Both the position numbers and the translations under genes were made by a program. A DNA stretch of 20,347 nucleotides from a virus, in the IMG/VR virus record IMGVR_UViG_3300022858_000603, positions 1 through 20,347 of that record; one strand, 5' to 3'. Below are positions 1 to 9,071 of the stretch, in pieces; the first letter of the stretch is position 1; the number at the start of each line of letters is the position of its first letter. Below the pieces are notes generated by a model. It was not told the origin of the DNA. It saw only the letters and a list, made by a program, of their open reading frames with translations, and did no database searches.

Positions 1-198
1 GTAACGGCAAGCATCTACGACATTACCGTCGGTGGGACTGTCAAAGGTATTTTCTGCTGCGGCCTCGGGGCCGCCGCCGATACTAAGGGCGACCACGCCG
101 CTGACGGGATGCTTTGGGCGACCGCCTTGTTTAGCAGTGGCGACGTTGCAGTCGTACTTGGCGACCAACTGAAAGTAACTTACACCGTTAGCTGCTAA
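1..198 (+). CDS. C-terminal end of a phage virion protein (partial)
   Basis: Reading frame 1 is open from the first base to a TAA at 196-198, giving the last 65 residues of a protein that starts outside the window. The tail of the frame (LWATALFSSGDVAVVLGDQL, then KVTYTVSC) resembles the C-terminal beta-rich end of small head/decoration-type or minor structural proteins that lie just before tail genes in many siphophage-like genomes. That assignment rests on remembered sequence style and on position, not on a search. It is followed after 11 bases by the next + strand gene, whose ribosome-binding site AAGGAG overlaps this stop codon, so the two are probably co-transcribed. Confidence 0.6.
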   Translation, partial: VTASIYDITVGGTVKGIFCCGLGAAADTKGDHAADGMLWATALFSSGDVAVVLGDQLKVTYTVSC

Positions 199-209
199 GG
201 AGCAATGCT

Positions 210-1238
210 ATGTTGCTACTTGTTGAAGGCTTTGAAAACTACGGAACCGGAACAGGTGCCGCGCCCCAGCCCACTGGGGTGATGGGGCGGTATTATAATG
301 TCAGTGGCGAAGACAAATTTGATATTGAAACTGGTAGATTAGGGGGGTATAGTCTTGAGTTTGGTAACGCTGGTTGTGCATTTGCAGCTACAAATGTAAC
401 TACCGATTCAACATTAACTGTTGGCTTTGCAGTTAAATTCCCGTCTCTGCTTAGTTCGCCGACCTTCTTAAAACTCTATGACGGGGCTACGTTAGGGATA
501 AGCCTACGATTATCATTGGCGGGGGAAATTGTGTTGAAGCGTGCTGCCGTGATTTTAGGGACTTCTGCCGCAGTAATCCTGGCAAGTACTTGGTATTACA
601 TGGAGTTACAGGTAACTTGTGATAATGCGGCTGGTACTTATGAACTCAGATTGGGTGGCGTGAATATTCTCAGTGCCGCTGGCGTGGACACCCAAGCCGG
701 TGCAAATGCTTATCACGACAAGGTTCAATTTGACACAGATGTAAATAATTTCCCAACTTGGGATGATATCTACGTCTGCGATTCAACCGGTACGCTTAAC
801 AATGATTTTCTTGGCAATAGCCGAGTGGTTGGTATCCTCCCCAATGGGGCAACTGCCATCAGTAACTTTGGGACATCATCTCCAAGTGCTAATCACTTTG
901 AAAACGTAGACGAGAATCCTTGCGATGATGACACTTCTTACGTGGAAGACAGTACCTCGGGACGTATGGATTTGTATGATTATGAAAGTATGACGGGAGG
1001 TTTAGGCGGCATCCATGGGTTGCAAATTAAAACTGAATGTCGCGAAACTGATGCCAGTAACTTTGATGTTATTACACACATTTCCTCGGGCGGCGTAGGG
1101 GATGAAAGTGCGCCCGAAGCCATTGGGACTACTAACTATGTTACGCGGACAATGGTTAGCGAGACTGACCCTAATACTGCTATCGCTTGGACGGAAACTG
1201 GTGTTAATGCCGCAAGGTTTGGTATAGAAGTAGGTTAA
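210..1238 (+). CDS. LamG/concanavalin-like phage structural protein, 342 aa
   Basis: The start is set by AAGGAG at 197-202, seven bases before the ATG at 210. The protein opens with the hydrophobic MLLLVEGFENYG, a start common in phage proteins carrying a laminin-G/concanavalin-like jelly roll. It continues with alternating beta-type segments (for example STLTVGFAVKFPSL, WYYMELQVTCDN, TYELRLGGVNIL, then DDIYVCDSTG near residue 190). The WYYMELQV...YELRLGGV...DDIYV succession matches what I know of LamG-type folds. The C-terminal third (about 200-342) reads as a second beta domain, seen after such jelly rolls in tail or capsid-surface proteins. No signal peptide convinces me. It probably sits on the virion surface and binds glycans or another virion protein; that role is inference. 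The next gene starts 3 bases after its stop. Confidence 0.6.
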   Translation: MLLLVEGFENYGTGTGAAPQPTGVMGRYYNVSGEDKFDIETGRLGGYSLEFGNAGCAFAATNVTTDSTLTVGFAVKFPSLLSSPTFLKLYDGATLGISLRLSLAGEIVLKRAAVILGTSAAVILASTWYYMELQVTCDNAAGTYELRLGGVNILSAAGVDTQAGANAYHDKVQFDTDVNNFPTWDDIYVCDSTGTLNNDFLGNSRVVGILPNGATAISNFGTSSPSANHFENVDENPCDDDTSYVEDSTSGRMDLYDYESMTGGLGGIHGLQIKTECRETDASNFDVITHISSGGVGDESAPEAIGTTNYVTRTMVSETDPNTAIAWTETGVNAARFGIEVG

Positions 1239-1240
1239 AC

Positions 1241-2959
1241 ATGGTTCTGCGAGCATCGCGCCAAGCCGCTGAAATCTTAGCGGCTGGGGATGGAAAAGCT
1301 AGAGTTAGCCGCCAGGCTGTTGAAATCTTGGCGGCTGGCGATGGCGCGCTTAGGATTAGTCGGCAAAGTGTCGAAGTTCTAGCCGAAGCGGGCACATGGT
1401 TTCTCGACGCCGAGAGTCCAATCGCCTTTACTCAGACTGTCACGACGCTAGGGCCAATAAGCAAATCCTTAGAAAGTGCTATTACTTTTGCACAGTTAGC
1501 GCGCATTGGCGATGACTTAATTCATTCTGCCACGAGTGAATTTACATTTGCCTCTAGCCTAGTTTATAGTGGTCCGATCACCGTTGAGGCATCTTCAACA
1601 ATAACTTTTATAGACGCTGTGGATGCAAACTACCCACATCGCAGTCCAGTCAGTCAAGTATACTTTGTAAATACATGCAATGGGACCATTGAGTTTAACT
1701 CACCGAAACTTACTTCCGAGATTTCCTTTGAGCAGGGGGTTGAACTTTGGTATCCTCGACACTTGACAGGCTCAAGCGAGCTAGTATTTGAGCATGTGGT
1801 AGGTGGGACATACACATACTGGAAAGCCGCGACCAACAATATAACGGAAACAGAGTATGTTTGGGACGACGATGAGTATACTTGGACACTCACAGATATT
1901 GGACTGAGACAAGAAGCTACCATCTTACTAGAAGGCACAAAAACAGTAGCAAGCCCTATTACATTCCAGCAAGTAACAGTGGTCGGACACGCGAAGGCGT
2001 CCGCTCTGTTGGGGGATGCTGGAAACTTCATATCATTTGTACAGGAAGGCAGGCTATCGTTCTTTGAAGATGTGAGTCAGACATTGACATTTGTTCAGGA
2101 TGCTACGCCTACAAACACAAAGCCCGTAAGCAGCACAATTACGTTTAGTCAAGTTGCTACTAATATTGGCGTGTATGTTCCTGAGGCGGAAAGTACAATA
2201 GCCATTTATCAAGCGTTGACCTTTGAGCTTTATCGAGAAGGTGTTTTATGTACGTATTCACCATTCATTGGTACTAATGAAGACCCCGACGCTCCCACCG
2301 CCCCCGCTCCAACCGCGCCAACACTAGTCACTCACAACAACGTGCAATTAACATATCCGCTAATTGCTCCAACGGAAACTTTGACTTTGCGGGGGCCAGA
2401 ACTAGGAAACAAGGACAAACTAAGTTTTCAACGGATTAACAGAGAGACACGCGGTGGTAGGATGGTTGTTTTTGCGGACCCAATGTGGCCACAAACTCAG
2501 ACAATGGTCCTTGAATTTTATGGGTTATATGAAGCTGAAACCCAAGCTGGTTTGGCATTTGTTACGGCATCTTTAGGTAAACAGATCGGAGTTCGTGACT
2601 GGGAAGGAAGAGAGTGGAAAGGTGTTATCACTAACCCTGAGACACCTCTCATCCGTAACAGTAAAGATAATAACTCCATAACATTTGAGATAGACGCGGA
2701 GCTAGTATACCTCAATCAGTCCGTTGAAGACACTGTTGTCTTTGTTAATGCTGTTACGAGAGTATTCGTTCCGGCAGCGCCAGAAGGAAATATCCTAGCA
2801 ATAACAACCGACGCGACACGGTGGGCATTACTTAATAGAGAAGCTGAAAGCCCGATACTGTTTGTAAGTACTGGTTCGCACCCGCTTCTGACTTGGGAAG
2901 CATTTACAGAAGCCGAATGGGGTACGTTCAGTACCTTTGAATGGGATCGCTTCGCATAA
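1241..2959 (+). CDS. Repeat-rich phage tail protein, 572 aa
   Basis: The product has three parts. Residues 4-54 are three 17-residue tandem repeats with core SRQAVEILAAGDG. Residues about 57-330 hold about eleven beta-type repeats built on S-x-[IL]-[TA]-F-x-Q (ESPIAFTQ, ESAITFAQ, SSTITFID, ASPITFQQ, SSTITFSQ and others). After a Pro/Ala linker (APTAPAPTAPT-like, about 345-360), residues 365-500 form a compact domain with LTLRGPELGNKDKL and FADPMWPQTQTMVLEF, which recalls minor tail proteins. Two more repeat-like segments follow (ESPILFV, EDTVVFVNAV). It lies between a jelly-roll protein and the fibre, so a tail-tip or fibre-attachment role is inferred. The ATG at 1241 has only a weak AGTAGG-like site upstream and probably depends on coupling to the gene ending at 1238. 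Its stop lies in a tandem repeat that duplicates the stop codon. Confidence 0.65.
   Translation: MVLRASRQAAEILAAGDGKARVSRQAVEILAAGDGALRISRQSVEVLAEAGTWFLDAESPIAFTQTVTTLGPISKSLESAITFAQLARIGDDLIHSATSEFTFASSLVYSGPITVEASSTITFIDAVDANYPHRSPVSQVYFVNTCNGTIEFNSPKLTSEISFEQGVELWYPRHLTGSSELVFEHVVGGTYTYWKAATNNITETEYVWDDDEYTWTLTDIGLRQEATILLEGTKTVASPITFQQVTVVGHAKASALLGDAGNFISFVQEGRLSFFEDVSQTLTFVQDATPTNTKPVSSTITFSQVATNIGVYVPEAESTIAIYQALTFELYREGVLCTYSPFIGTNEDPDAPTAPAPTAPTLVTHNNVQLTYPLIAPTETLTLRGPELGNKDKLSFQRINRETRGGRMVVFADPMWPQTQTMVLEFYGLYEAETQAGLAFVTASLGKQIGVRDWEGREWKGVITNPETPLIRNSKDNNSITFEIDAELVYLNQSVEDTVVFVNAVTRVFVPAAPEGNILAITTDATRWALLNREAESPILFVSTGSHPLLTWEAFTEAEWGTFSTFEWDRFA
1250..1402 (+). repeat. Three 51-bp coding repeats (17 residues each)
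   Basis: Three consecutive 51-bp units (1250-1300, 1301-1351, 1352-1402) encode RASRQAAEILAAGDGKA, RVSRQAVEILAAGDGAL and RISRQSVEVLAEAGTWF. Units one and two are very similar in DNA as well; the third has drifted at its 3' end. Short modules of this kind at the N-terminus of phage virion proteins are known to me but have no named function. Confidence 0.85.
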
Positions 2960-2989
2960 GATCGCTTTGCATAAGATCGCTTTGTATAG
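2945..2989 (+). repeat. 15-bp tandem repeat x3 that duplicates the stop codon
   Basis: Three 15-bp units lie head to tail: GATCGCTTCGCATAA (2945-2959), GATCGCTTTGCATAA (2960-2974) and GATCGCTTTGTATAG (2975-2989). All three are in the frame of the upstream gene and each ends in a stop codon (TAA, TAA, TAG). Only the first is translated, as the last residues DRFA. The next gene's ribosome-binding site (AGGAG, 2988-2992) overlaps the last unit. Confidence 0.95.
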
Positions 2990-2998
2990 GAGAGCAAG

Positions 2999-5926
2999 AT
3001 GGCGTTTACAGATTATCGTGGCTTAAATATTTACAACGGTATACCTACTGGCCCTGCTGGCGTGGTATTGAATGACGACTTCAGTGAGCTAGCAAATCGA
3101 AGCGGGCCTATCCTTTCGGCTGCGTTTGACCCAACAGTCAATGATGACAGTTCAAATACCGCAGGTAATGGCAAGTTATATCAGTATTCAAAGTGGCTAA
3201 ACACTATGGATAATGGTTTATTCATTTGTGTGGACGACGCCCTGGGGGCCGCTGTCTGGCACCAAATACATTGGGATGGCATCGCGGCAGCCGATTTTAA
3301 TGAGACAGTCACATTTGATGGTACTCAAGTAATTTATCAGCCAGATCAGGTCGACTTCGCTTGGACTCTTATTGTCGGCGACGGCGGTGGTGCATTAACC
3401 CATGCTGGGGGGTCGGAAGGAAGATACAATACGGTTTTTGGTATTGATTCGTTTAACTCTACTACAACTGGCGACAGTAATGTTGTGGTCGGGCCGCTCG
3501 CCCTCCAAGACAACACTACTGGGAATCGAAACCTTGCTATAGGCTACGCAAGCCAGCAAAACTGCATCACCGGTAATTACAACGTGGCAATCGGCGACGA
3601 AGTACTGTTTACAAATACTGCTGGCGACAGGAACGTTTGTATTGGAACTCGGGCTGGGCAAGCCATTCAGGGGAACGACAATGTTTGTCTTGGACATATG
3701 GCGGGTCGCGCTGAAATGGGCAGTGATAAGCTGTATATCTCTAACACTGACACCACAAAGCCTTTGATTTATGGTGACTTTAACACCGACATTGTTAAGA
3801 TTCATGGCGATCTGTACGTACCCAGTGACAGTAAATTCATCTCATTAGGGGCAGTGTCTACTGATTGGCAATTGCAGTGGGACGGAAGTAATGCCGTTCA
3901 AACAATTGTTGCCGGAGAATTTAGGTTCGAGGGTGGTAACGTTAATTTACGTACAGATAACCAGAAAATTTACTTTGGTGACTCAGAAGATGCATATATC
4001 GAGTTTGACGGTAGCTCCTTGAATATCAAAGCGAATGAAGATAACATAAATGACACAATGACGTTGATTGGTGCAACAGTCCAAGTGGATGGTAAGATTC
4101 TAGCAACTGACAAAGTTCAATTCACGCAGACGGACGGCGATGAGTATATTGATTCGCTAGCTGATGGCTTCATGGATTATGGAGCCACAACGGCTCACCG
4201 CTTCCTCGCAGACGTGAAGCTCACAAGTGATACAGACAAGCTCTACTTCGGAGCCGGGGATGACGCAACAGTAACATTTAATGGTAGCGAACTAATAATT
4301 ACTGGAAACACAGTCTGTGCAACTGACACTGTACAGTTAGTAGGGACCACGATCACTAACACAGGTAAGATTCTAGCAACTGATAAAGTCCAATTCACGC
4401 AGGTTGACGGCAATGAGTATATTGATTCGCTCAACGACGGCTTCGTTGATTATGGGGCAACAACCGCTCACCGCTTCCTTGCAGACGTGAAAATCACAAG
4501 CGATACAGACAAGCTCTACTTTGGGGCCGGTGACGATGCAACAGTAACATTTAACGGCAGTGAGCTAATAATTACCGGAAACACAGTCTGTGCAACTGAC
4601 ACTGTACAGTTAGTAGGGACCACGATCACTAACACGGGTAAGATTCTAGCAACTGATAAAGTCCAATTCACGCAGGTTGACGGCAATGAGTATATTGATT
4701 CGCTCAACGACGGCTTTGTTGATTACGGGGCCACAACCGCTCACCGCTTCCTCGCAGACGTGAAAATCACAAGCGATACAGACAAGCTCTACTTCGGAGC
4801 CGGTGATGATGCTTCCCTCACGTACAATGGAACCGATCTACTAATCAATCCTCGCGCAGTAGGCTCGGGAAATACTTCCTTTACAGGAAATATTGGAGTC
4901 GGAACTGCTAACTGTGAGTATCTGGTGGATATGAATGCTACTGGCGCGGGCACAGAAGGAATGCGAATGTACAGCAATTCCTTTCTGGAATGGAAGATGC
5001 AAGTAAATAGCAACACGGCTGCCGCGCGTTCAATGTTTAGGGGAACACGTTCGCGTGGAACTAAAGCTACCCCCCTTGCCGTTCAAAGCGGAGACTATAT
5101 TTTCTCCTTTTTGGCAGATGGGTACGGAACCTCTTATGCTGGCGCTGGTGAAATTGATGTTATTGCTACTCAGAATTGGACCGTCGCGGCGCGAGGGAAT
5201 AAATGGGTATTTCAGAATGTGACAAACAATACCATTGCGCTGAAAGAGGCGCTCGTAATTGAGCATGATGGTGTTATTCAAACTATAAATAAAGTCTCAT
5301 TCACTCAGACGGATCAAAACGAGTATATTGATTCACTTGCTGATGGTTTTATGGATTACGGGGCCACGACTGCTCATCGTTTTGATAACGATGTGAAAAT
5401 TACTCAGGATAACGATAAACTATACTTAGGGGCCGGCGATGATGCGTCTATCACATATGATGGGGTAGACCTTCTAGTCGACCCCCGTGTAGCGGGTACT
5501 GGTAACACTGTCTTCACCGGGGATGTTAGCCAGATGATAACATTAGGTGGATTCAACCGCCGCATCTCAGAAGCAGTGGGGGTAGCTACGGCAAACACGA
5601 CGTTTGATATTCAAGTAAACGTCCCCACTGGCTCAAGGATACTAGGTTGCCAGTTGCGAGTTGACACTGCCTTGACATCTAGTGACGGTGGCGTAGCCTG
5701 GACGGCTGCCTACCTTACAGGGGCAACTCAACAGATAGGCACTGGGTTGGCCTTTGCTCAAAATACGAAGCACAATCAAATGTTCGATGCCAACGCCGCA
5801 ACGGACATCACGAGTGGTGAGGTAGATATCCAAGTAACTTGTGACGCTGCTAAAACATTCATTGCTGGCGGCGTCGTGCGGGCTATAGTTTATTATGAAA
5901 ACTTTACCACAATGGCTAATGTATGA
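2999..5926 (+). CDS. Phage tail fibre / receptor-binding protein with tandem repeats, 975 aa
   Basis: The start is fixed by AGGAG at 2988-2992. The N-terminal about 100 residues would be the virion-attachment part. Residues about 145-235 contain YadA-head-like left-handed repeats (NVVVG, NLAIGYAS, NVAIGDE, NVCIGTRAG, NVCLGHMAG), a fold of trimeric adhesins and phage fibres. From about 275 onward a roughly 91-residue unit recurs (core KVQFTQ, EYIDSL, DYGATTAHRF, DKLYFGAGDDA, TFNGSELII). It is near-identical in successive copies around residues 365-605 and diverged before and after. The C-terminal 120 residues form a separate beta domain (from GGFNRRISEAVGVATANTTF), perhaps the receptor-binding tip. 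I see no S74-type intramolecular chaperone. It overlaps the next gene by ATGA. The fibre role is well supported; the receptor is unknown. Confidence 0.85.
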   Translation: MAFTDYRGLNIYNGIPTGPAGVVLNDDFSELANRSGPILSAAFDPTVNDDSSNTAGNGKLYQYSKWLNTMDNGLFICVDDALGAAVWHQIHWDGIAAADFNETVTFDGTQVIYQPDQVDFAWTLIVGDGGGALTHAGGSEGRYNTVFGIDSFNSTTTGDSNVVVGPLALQDNTTGNRNLAIGYASQQNCITGNYNVAIGDEVLFTNTAGDRNVCIGTRAGQAIQGNDNVCLGHMAGRAEMGSDKLYISNTDTTKPLIYGDFNTDIVKIHGDLYVPSDSKFISLGAVSTDWQLQWDGSNAVQTIVAGEFRFEGGNVNLRTDNQKIYFGDSEDAYIEFDGSSLNIKANEDNINDTMTLIGATVQVDGKILATDKVQFTQTDGDEYIDSLADGFMDYGATTAHRFLADVKLTSDTDKLYFGAGDDATVTFNGSELIITGNTVCATDTVQLVGTTITNTGKILATDKVQFTQVDGNEYIDSLNDGFVDYGATTAHRFLADVKITSDTDKLYFGAGDDATVTFNGSELIITGNTVCATDTVQLVGTTITNTGKILATDKVQFTQVDGNEYIDSLNDGFVDYGATTAHRFLADVKITSDTDKLYFGAGDDASLTYNGTDLLINPRAVGSGNTSFTGNIGVGTANCEYLVDMNATGAGTEGMRMYSNSFLEWKMQVNSNTAAARSMFRGTRSRGTKATPLAVQSGDYIFSFLADGYGTSYAGAGEIDVIATQNWTVAARGNKWVFQNVTNNTIALKEALVIEHDGVIQTINKVSFTQTDQNEYIDSLADGFMDYGATTAHRFDNDVKITQDNDKLYLGAGDDASITYDGVDLLVDPRVAGTGNTVFTGDVSQMITLGGFNRRISEAVGVATANTTFDIQVNVPTGSRILGCQLRVDTALTSSDGGVAWTAAYLTGATQQIGTGLAFAQNTKHNQMFDANAATDITSGEVDIQVTCDAAKTFIAGGVVRAIVYYENFTTMANV
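4091..4812 (+). repeat. 273-bp tandem repeats inside the fibre gene
   Basis: Units start at 4091, 4364 and 4637, each with GGTAAGATTCTAGCAACTGA, at an exact 273-bp period. The third unit is only partly kept and diverges after about 4810. Where units two and three overlap, the differences I can see are scattered single bases at third codon positions (for example TTC/TTT, TAT/TAC, GCA/GCC). More diverged copies of the same protein unit lie before (about 3830-4090) and after (about 5280-5500). This is recent in-frame duplication, or homogenisation by recombination. Confidence 0.95.
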
Positions 5927-6288
5927 TAAAGCTTGAAGCCCCAGTTCCGGCTGTTGAAACGACCACGCTGTTGCCAAACCCCGCGTTTAGTGACAGCGAG
6001 GCTCTGGTCTCTGAACTGAGCCAGCACCGAACAATGGTTGGTGGCCTTTTCACTTACGTCAAATCAAAAGATGATCGGCGTAAGTTGACAATGCAGTTTC
6101 AAATAGACCGTTTGAAAGGATTAGAGTTGCGGGCGTTTTGCCTTGTATACTACCGCTCAAGAATAAGGTTGACTGACCACCTCGATGTAAAGTGGAACGT
6201 GTACTTAATGAATAATCCGTTTGAGTTTGACACAAAGATCGGCGAGCAACAGCTAATCCAATTGGAGTTTGAAGAATGCGCACTCTAA
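5923..6288 (+). CDS. Small phage tail protein, 121 aa
   Basis: The ATG at 5923 overlaps the fibre stop as ATGA and has no clear ribosome-binding site, so it is likely translated by coupling. The product is soluble, with alternating charged and hydrophobic segments (RKLTMQFQIDRLKGLELRAF, YYRSRIRLTDHLDVKWNVYL) and a final acidic strand (IQLEFEECAL). That pattern resembles small single-domain tail-completion or distal-tail-like proteins next to the hub in siphophage-like clusters. The next gene begins inside its last codons (13-base overlap), so the two products are probably made in fixed proportion and may interact. A specific family cannot be assigned. Confidence 0.6.
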   Translation: MIKLEAPVPAVETTTLLPNPAFSDSEALVSELSQHRTMVGGLFTYVKSKDDRRKLTMQFQIDRLKGLELRAFCLVYYRSRIRLTDHLDVKWNVYLMNNPFEFDTKIGEQQLIQLEFEECAL

Positions 6289-9062
6289 CAGCAAATGCCT
6301 TGGCTGAGATTACTACGAAGTTGGGCACCGAGCCAGTAACGATCATTGAAGTTCAATGGGCTATTGATGGCGCGATCTTCGAGTACGCTGATGCCTCGGT
6401 GGAAGGTATCTCCGGACAAATCTTAGAGGTCTCGGACCTTGATAACGTTGTGAGTATCTCAGATAGTGCAAGTTCACAAGAATTGAGTATCACGCTTGAC
6501 GATACTGACGGCCTTATCAAAACAATCATGGATGAAACTGACATCCATAAACGAGACGTTTGGGTTTATCAGTGGTTCAAAGGACTTGCGATCACTGACA
6601 AGTTTCTACTGTTCAGAGGTAAAATCAATACCCCAATTACTTGGAGCGAAGGCGCTCGAACAATTTCCTTCAGTGTGATCTCGCAGCTTGAAGATAAGGA
6701 AATAGGCTTTTCACCTGAAGAAGGACAATTCCCATTCATCCCAAATGACTTGATTGGACAACCATGGCCAATGATCTTTGGTACAGCGGTCGATGTCCCA
6801 TGTGTTCAAATAACCAAGGCGATTACTGGCACGTTGCTTGAAGGTGTAGGCGTAGTCGCCACTGGGTCATCAGCAGCAGGATTTACACCATCTCTGATGG
6901 GCTCCCATGATGGATGGGTGCCCCCACGAGAGCCGGATATTTCGTCAATCAACCAACAATATATGCACGTCGGACGGGTAGCATCGTCGTCTAGTGACCC
7001 TGTTCAGCGGGCGGCATTTCTAGACAAAGAAAGTGCCATTCAGCAACAAATCAGTGATACTTTTGCGGCTCATGGCCGGGCAACTACAGAGTCCTGGGAG
7101 AATTATGCTGAGACAGTTGAGAGTGCGCAAGATACTGGCGCGGGGCCTAGCAGCGTAAGAATTTTAGGGGGTGAGGACTTCCCACGCGGGGAAATTACTA
7201 TTGGGTCAGGCAGTAATAAATATACGGGACAGTTTGATGGCGATAGCGACACTTTCACCATACATTCGCGCTCAAACATTACTTTGGAAACGGAGATAAT
7301 CCAGGAAGAGAGTTATACACCGCAACAAGAAGAATTCAAACCAAACCAGGAGTACTTCTACCAGACCAAGGTTCCTATGGGCGATGGTGATGGTGGGATG
7401 TCGAGTGACACTATAACAACAAAAGGGTTTCTAATCTATGGGCGCGATGCAGCCTACTCGCGGATAAACCCATCGGCCGCCAAAACAAATATTGCAGTGA
7501 AGCAATCATGGAATGATGCTGGCTCGACTGTGACGTACTCATTTCCAGTCACGTATGTCGCAAGTATTATCCCCGGTACAGTTTTAAGTGTTAAAGCGTT
7601 CAAGAATTTTGATGGGTTGAAGAAGCTAATAGATGTACCAGACAGTTTATATGAAATTGAGACTAAAACGTATGGAACTATTCAGGCTGTCCAGATTACA
7701 TTCTCAAGTGTACTTAGTGCTATTCCCGATCAAGAGTGGAGTGACGAAGTTTATGTGACGTTTGAGTCTAGTATTGGGCCAAACATTGTAGACATTCTCA
7801 TTTACTTGATCCAAACTTACACTGACTTGAGCTATGATGTAGACACCTTTACCGAAACGTCGCTGGACTTGCTCGCCTTTCCAGCAAATTTTGCTTACTT
7901 AGACCGTAAGAACATTGTCAATGTTCTTCAAGAAATTGCCTTCCAGGCTCGCTGCGGCTTATATCTAAGCAACGGAATCTTTTATCTCAAATACTTGGCG
8001 AAAGAGCCAGTAGGCGTTGACACGATCTCTGAGCAAGACATAAAGACTCAAAGTATTGAGGTTTCAATCTCATCAACGGAAAAGATTGTTACAAAGTACA
8101 CGGCCGAATGGCAAATTAGCGGGGCTCAAGAGAAGCCGAACAAAATAATCTTACGGCACAATGTGAAAAAGTACGGAATTCAGGAAGAGACATACAATTT
8201 CTACATTTACAATCAGCCAGATATAATACTGAAAGTAGCGACTTTTTGGCTAATACGTAAGGCGAACTCCTGGAAGCATATCAAGTTTGAGACTTTCTTA
8301 AACAAGTTGAACTTGGAGACCTTTGATCCGGTGACACTTAGTTTTCAACAATCTTACGTTGCCAGTACTGCGGTTACCGCGTTGATTCAGCAAGCTAACT
8401 TCAATTCCGCCGATCAGACAATATCAATGGAATGTTGGCTGCCAGTAAAGTCTGGCAGCTTGGAGGTCTACGATTTTGCTTGGCCCGCGCAGGTGAGTGC
8501 AGATTATACCTTCCCAACGGACGCCGAGATTGATCTCGGTCTAGCTGGAGGAGATGGAATTGGTGCGGGAGCAGAGGGGGAGTTACCTGTTGGAGACACA
8601 TCTACTATAGGAGACGGCGAAGTAATCTTTATTGGTGGGCCTAACATTGTTTTCGGCCCTAACGCTGATTACGGTGACAGGAATCCATCGGACGTTGGTT
8701 TTATCCCTAAGAGTTTGAATATCCCCACTGTCGCGGGCACGTTAACGATCAGTAGCAAACCATATATCAACACACAACTGGCCGCCGTGCAAGAGGTAGA
8801 AGACCCGGAAATTACGGATTTGCCAAAGGATGTCTTCCAAATCAACTTGAACAAGACGCAAGTAATCTCAACAAGCACAGAAGATCAAGTAGAGTATCTT
8901 AGTGACGTTCTGGCAATAAGCGAAGGGCAAGCGGCTATATGTATCAGGACGTCGGCGTTGTTTGCCGAAACTGGGTCGCCCGACACCCACAAGGTATTTG
9001 ACTTCAAGTATGACACTGAAGGTGAAAAGTGGGGCGCTGGAACTGCCTTCTTACAAGATTAA
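6276..9062 (+). CDS. Tail-tip / baseplate-hub-like protein, 928 aa
   Basis: The ATG at 6276 lies 8 bases after GGAG (6264-6267), inside the previous gene. Residues 1-190 look like the N-terminal domain of phage tail hubs: several beta strands, then WSEGARTISFSVISQLEDKE and FIPNDLIGQPWPMIFGTAVD, a run I associate with hub/tail-tip proteins. Residues about 190-440 form a variable insert with short helices. Residues about 510-760 return to a hub-like pattern (NIVDILIYLIQTY, VNVLQEIAFQARCGLYLSNG, FWLIRKANSWKHIKFETFL, TISMECWLPVKSGSLEVYDF). The last 160 residues are Gly/Asp-rich and probably exposed. With the fibre upstream and a small tail protein in between, it is the best candidate here for the central tail-tip structure. 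The domain name is inference; a virion role is likely. Confidence 0.65.
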   Translation: MRTLTANALAEITTKLGTEPVTIIEVQWAIDGAIFEYADASVEGISGQILEVSDLDNVVSISDSASSQELSITLDDTDGLIKTIMDETDIHKRDVWVYQWFKGLAITDKFLLFRGKINTPITWSEGARTISFSVISQLEDKEIGFSPEEGQFPFIPNDLIGQPWPMIFGTAVDVPCVQITKAITGTLLEGVGVVATGSSAAGFTPSLMGSHDGWVPPREPDISSINQQYMHVGRVASSSSDPVQRAAFLDKESAIQQQISDTFAAHGRATTESWENYAETVESAQDTGAGPSSVRILGGEDFPRGEITIGSGSNKYTGQFDGDSDTFTIHSRSNITLETEIIQEESYTPQQEEFKPNQEYFYQTKVPMGDGDGGMSSDTITTKGFLIYGRDAAYSRINPSAAKTNIAVKQSWNDAGSTVTYSFPVTYVASIIPGTVLSVKAFKNFDGLKKLIDVPDSLYEIETKTYGTIQAVQITFSSVLSAIPDQEWSDEVYVTFESSIGPNIVDILIYLIQTYTDLSYDVDTFTETSLDLLAFPANFAYLDRKNIVNVLQEIAFQARCGLYLSNGIFYLKYLAKEPVGVDTISEQDIKTQSIEVSISSTEKIVTKYTAEWQISGAQEKPNKIILRHNVKKYGIQEETYNFYIYNQPDIILKVATFWLIRKANSWKHIKFETFLNKLNLETFDPVTLSFQQSYVASTAVTALIQQANFNSADQTISMECWLPVKSGSLEVYDFAWPAQVSADYTFPTDAEIDLGLAGGDGIGAGAEGELPVGDTSTIGDGEVIFIGGPNIVFGPNADYGDRNPSDVGFIPKSLNIPTVAGTLTISSKPYINTQLAAVQEVEDPEITDLPKDVFQINLNKTQVISTSTEDQVEYLSDVLAISEGQAAICIRTSALFAETGSPDTHKVFDFKYDTEGEKWGAGTAFLQD

Positions 9063-9071
9063 GGTTAACAA

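Noticed and set aside
3395-3805. 136-codon - strand frame opposite the fibre gene
   Set aside because: Fully antisense to a well-supported coding region, with shadow composition and no initiation signal.
5642-5977. 111-codon - strand frame opposite the fibre end
   Set aside because: Antisense to the fibre C-terminus and the start of the next gene; no family features.
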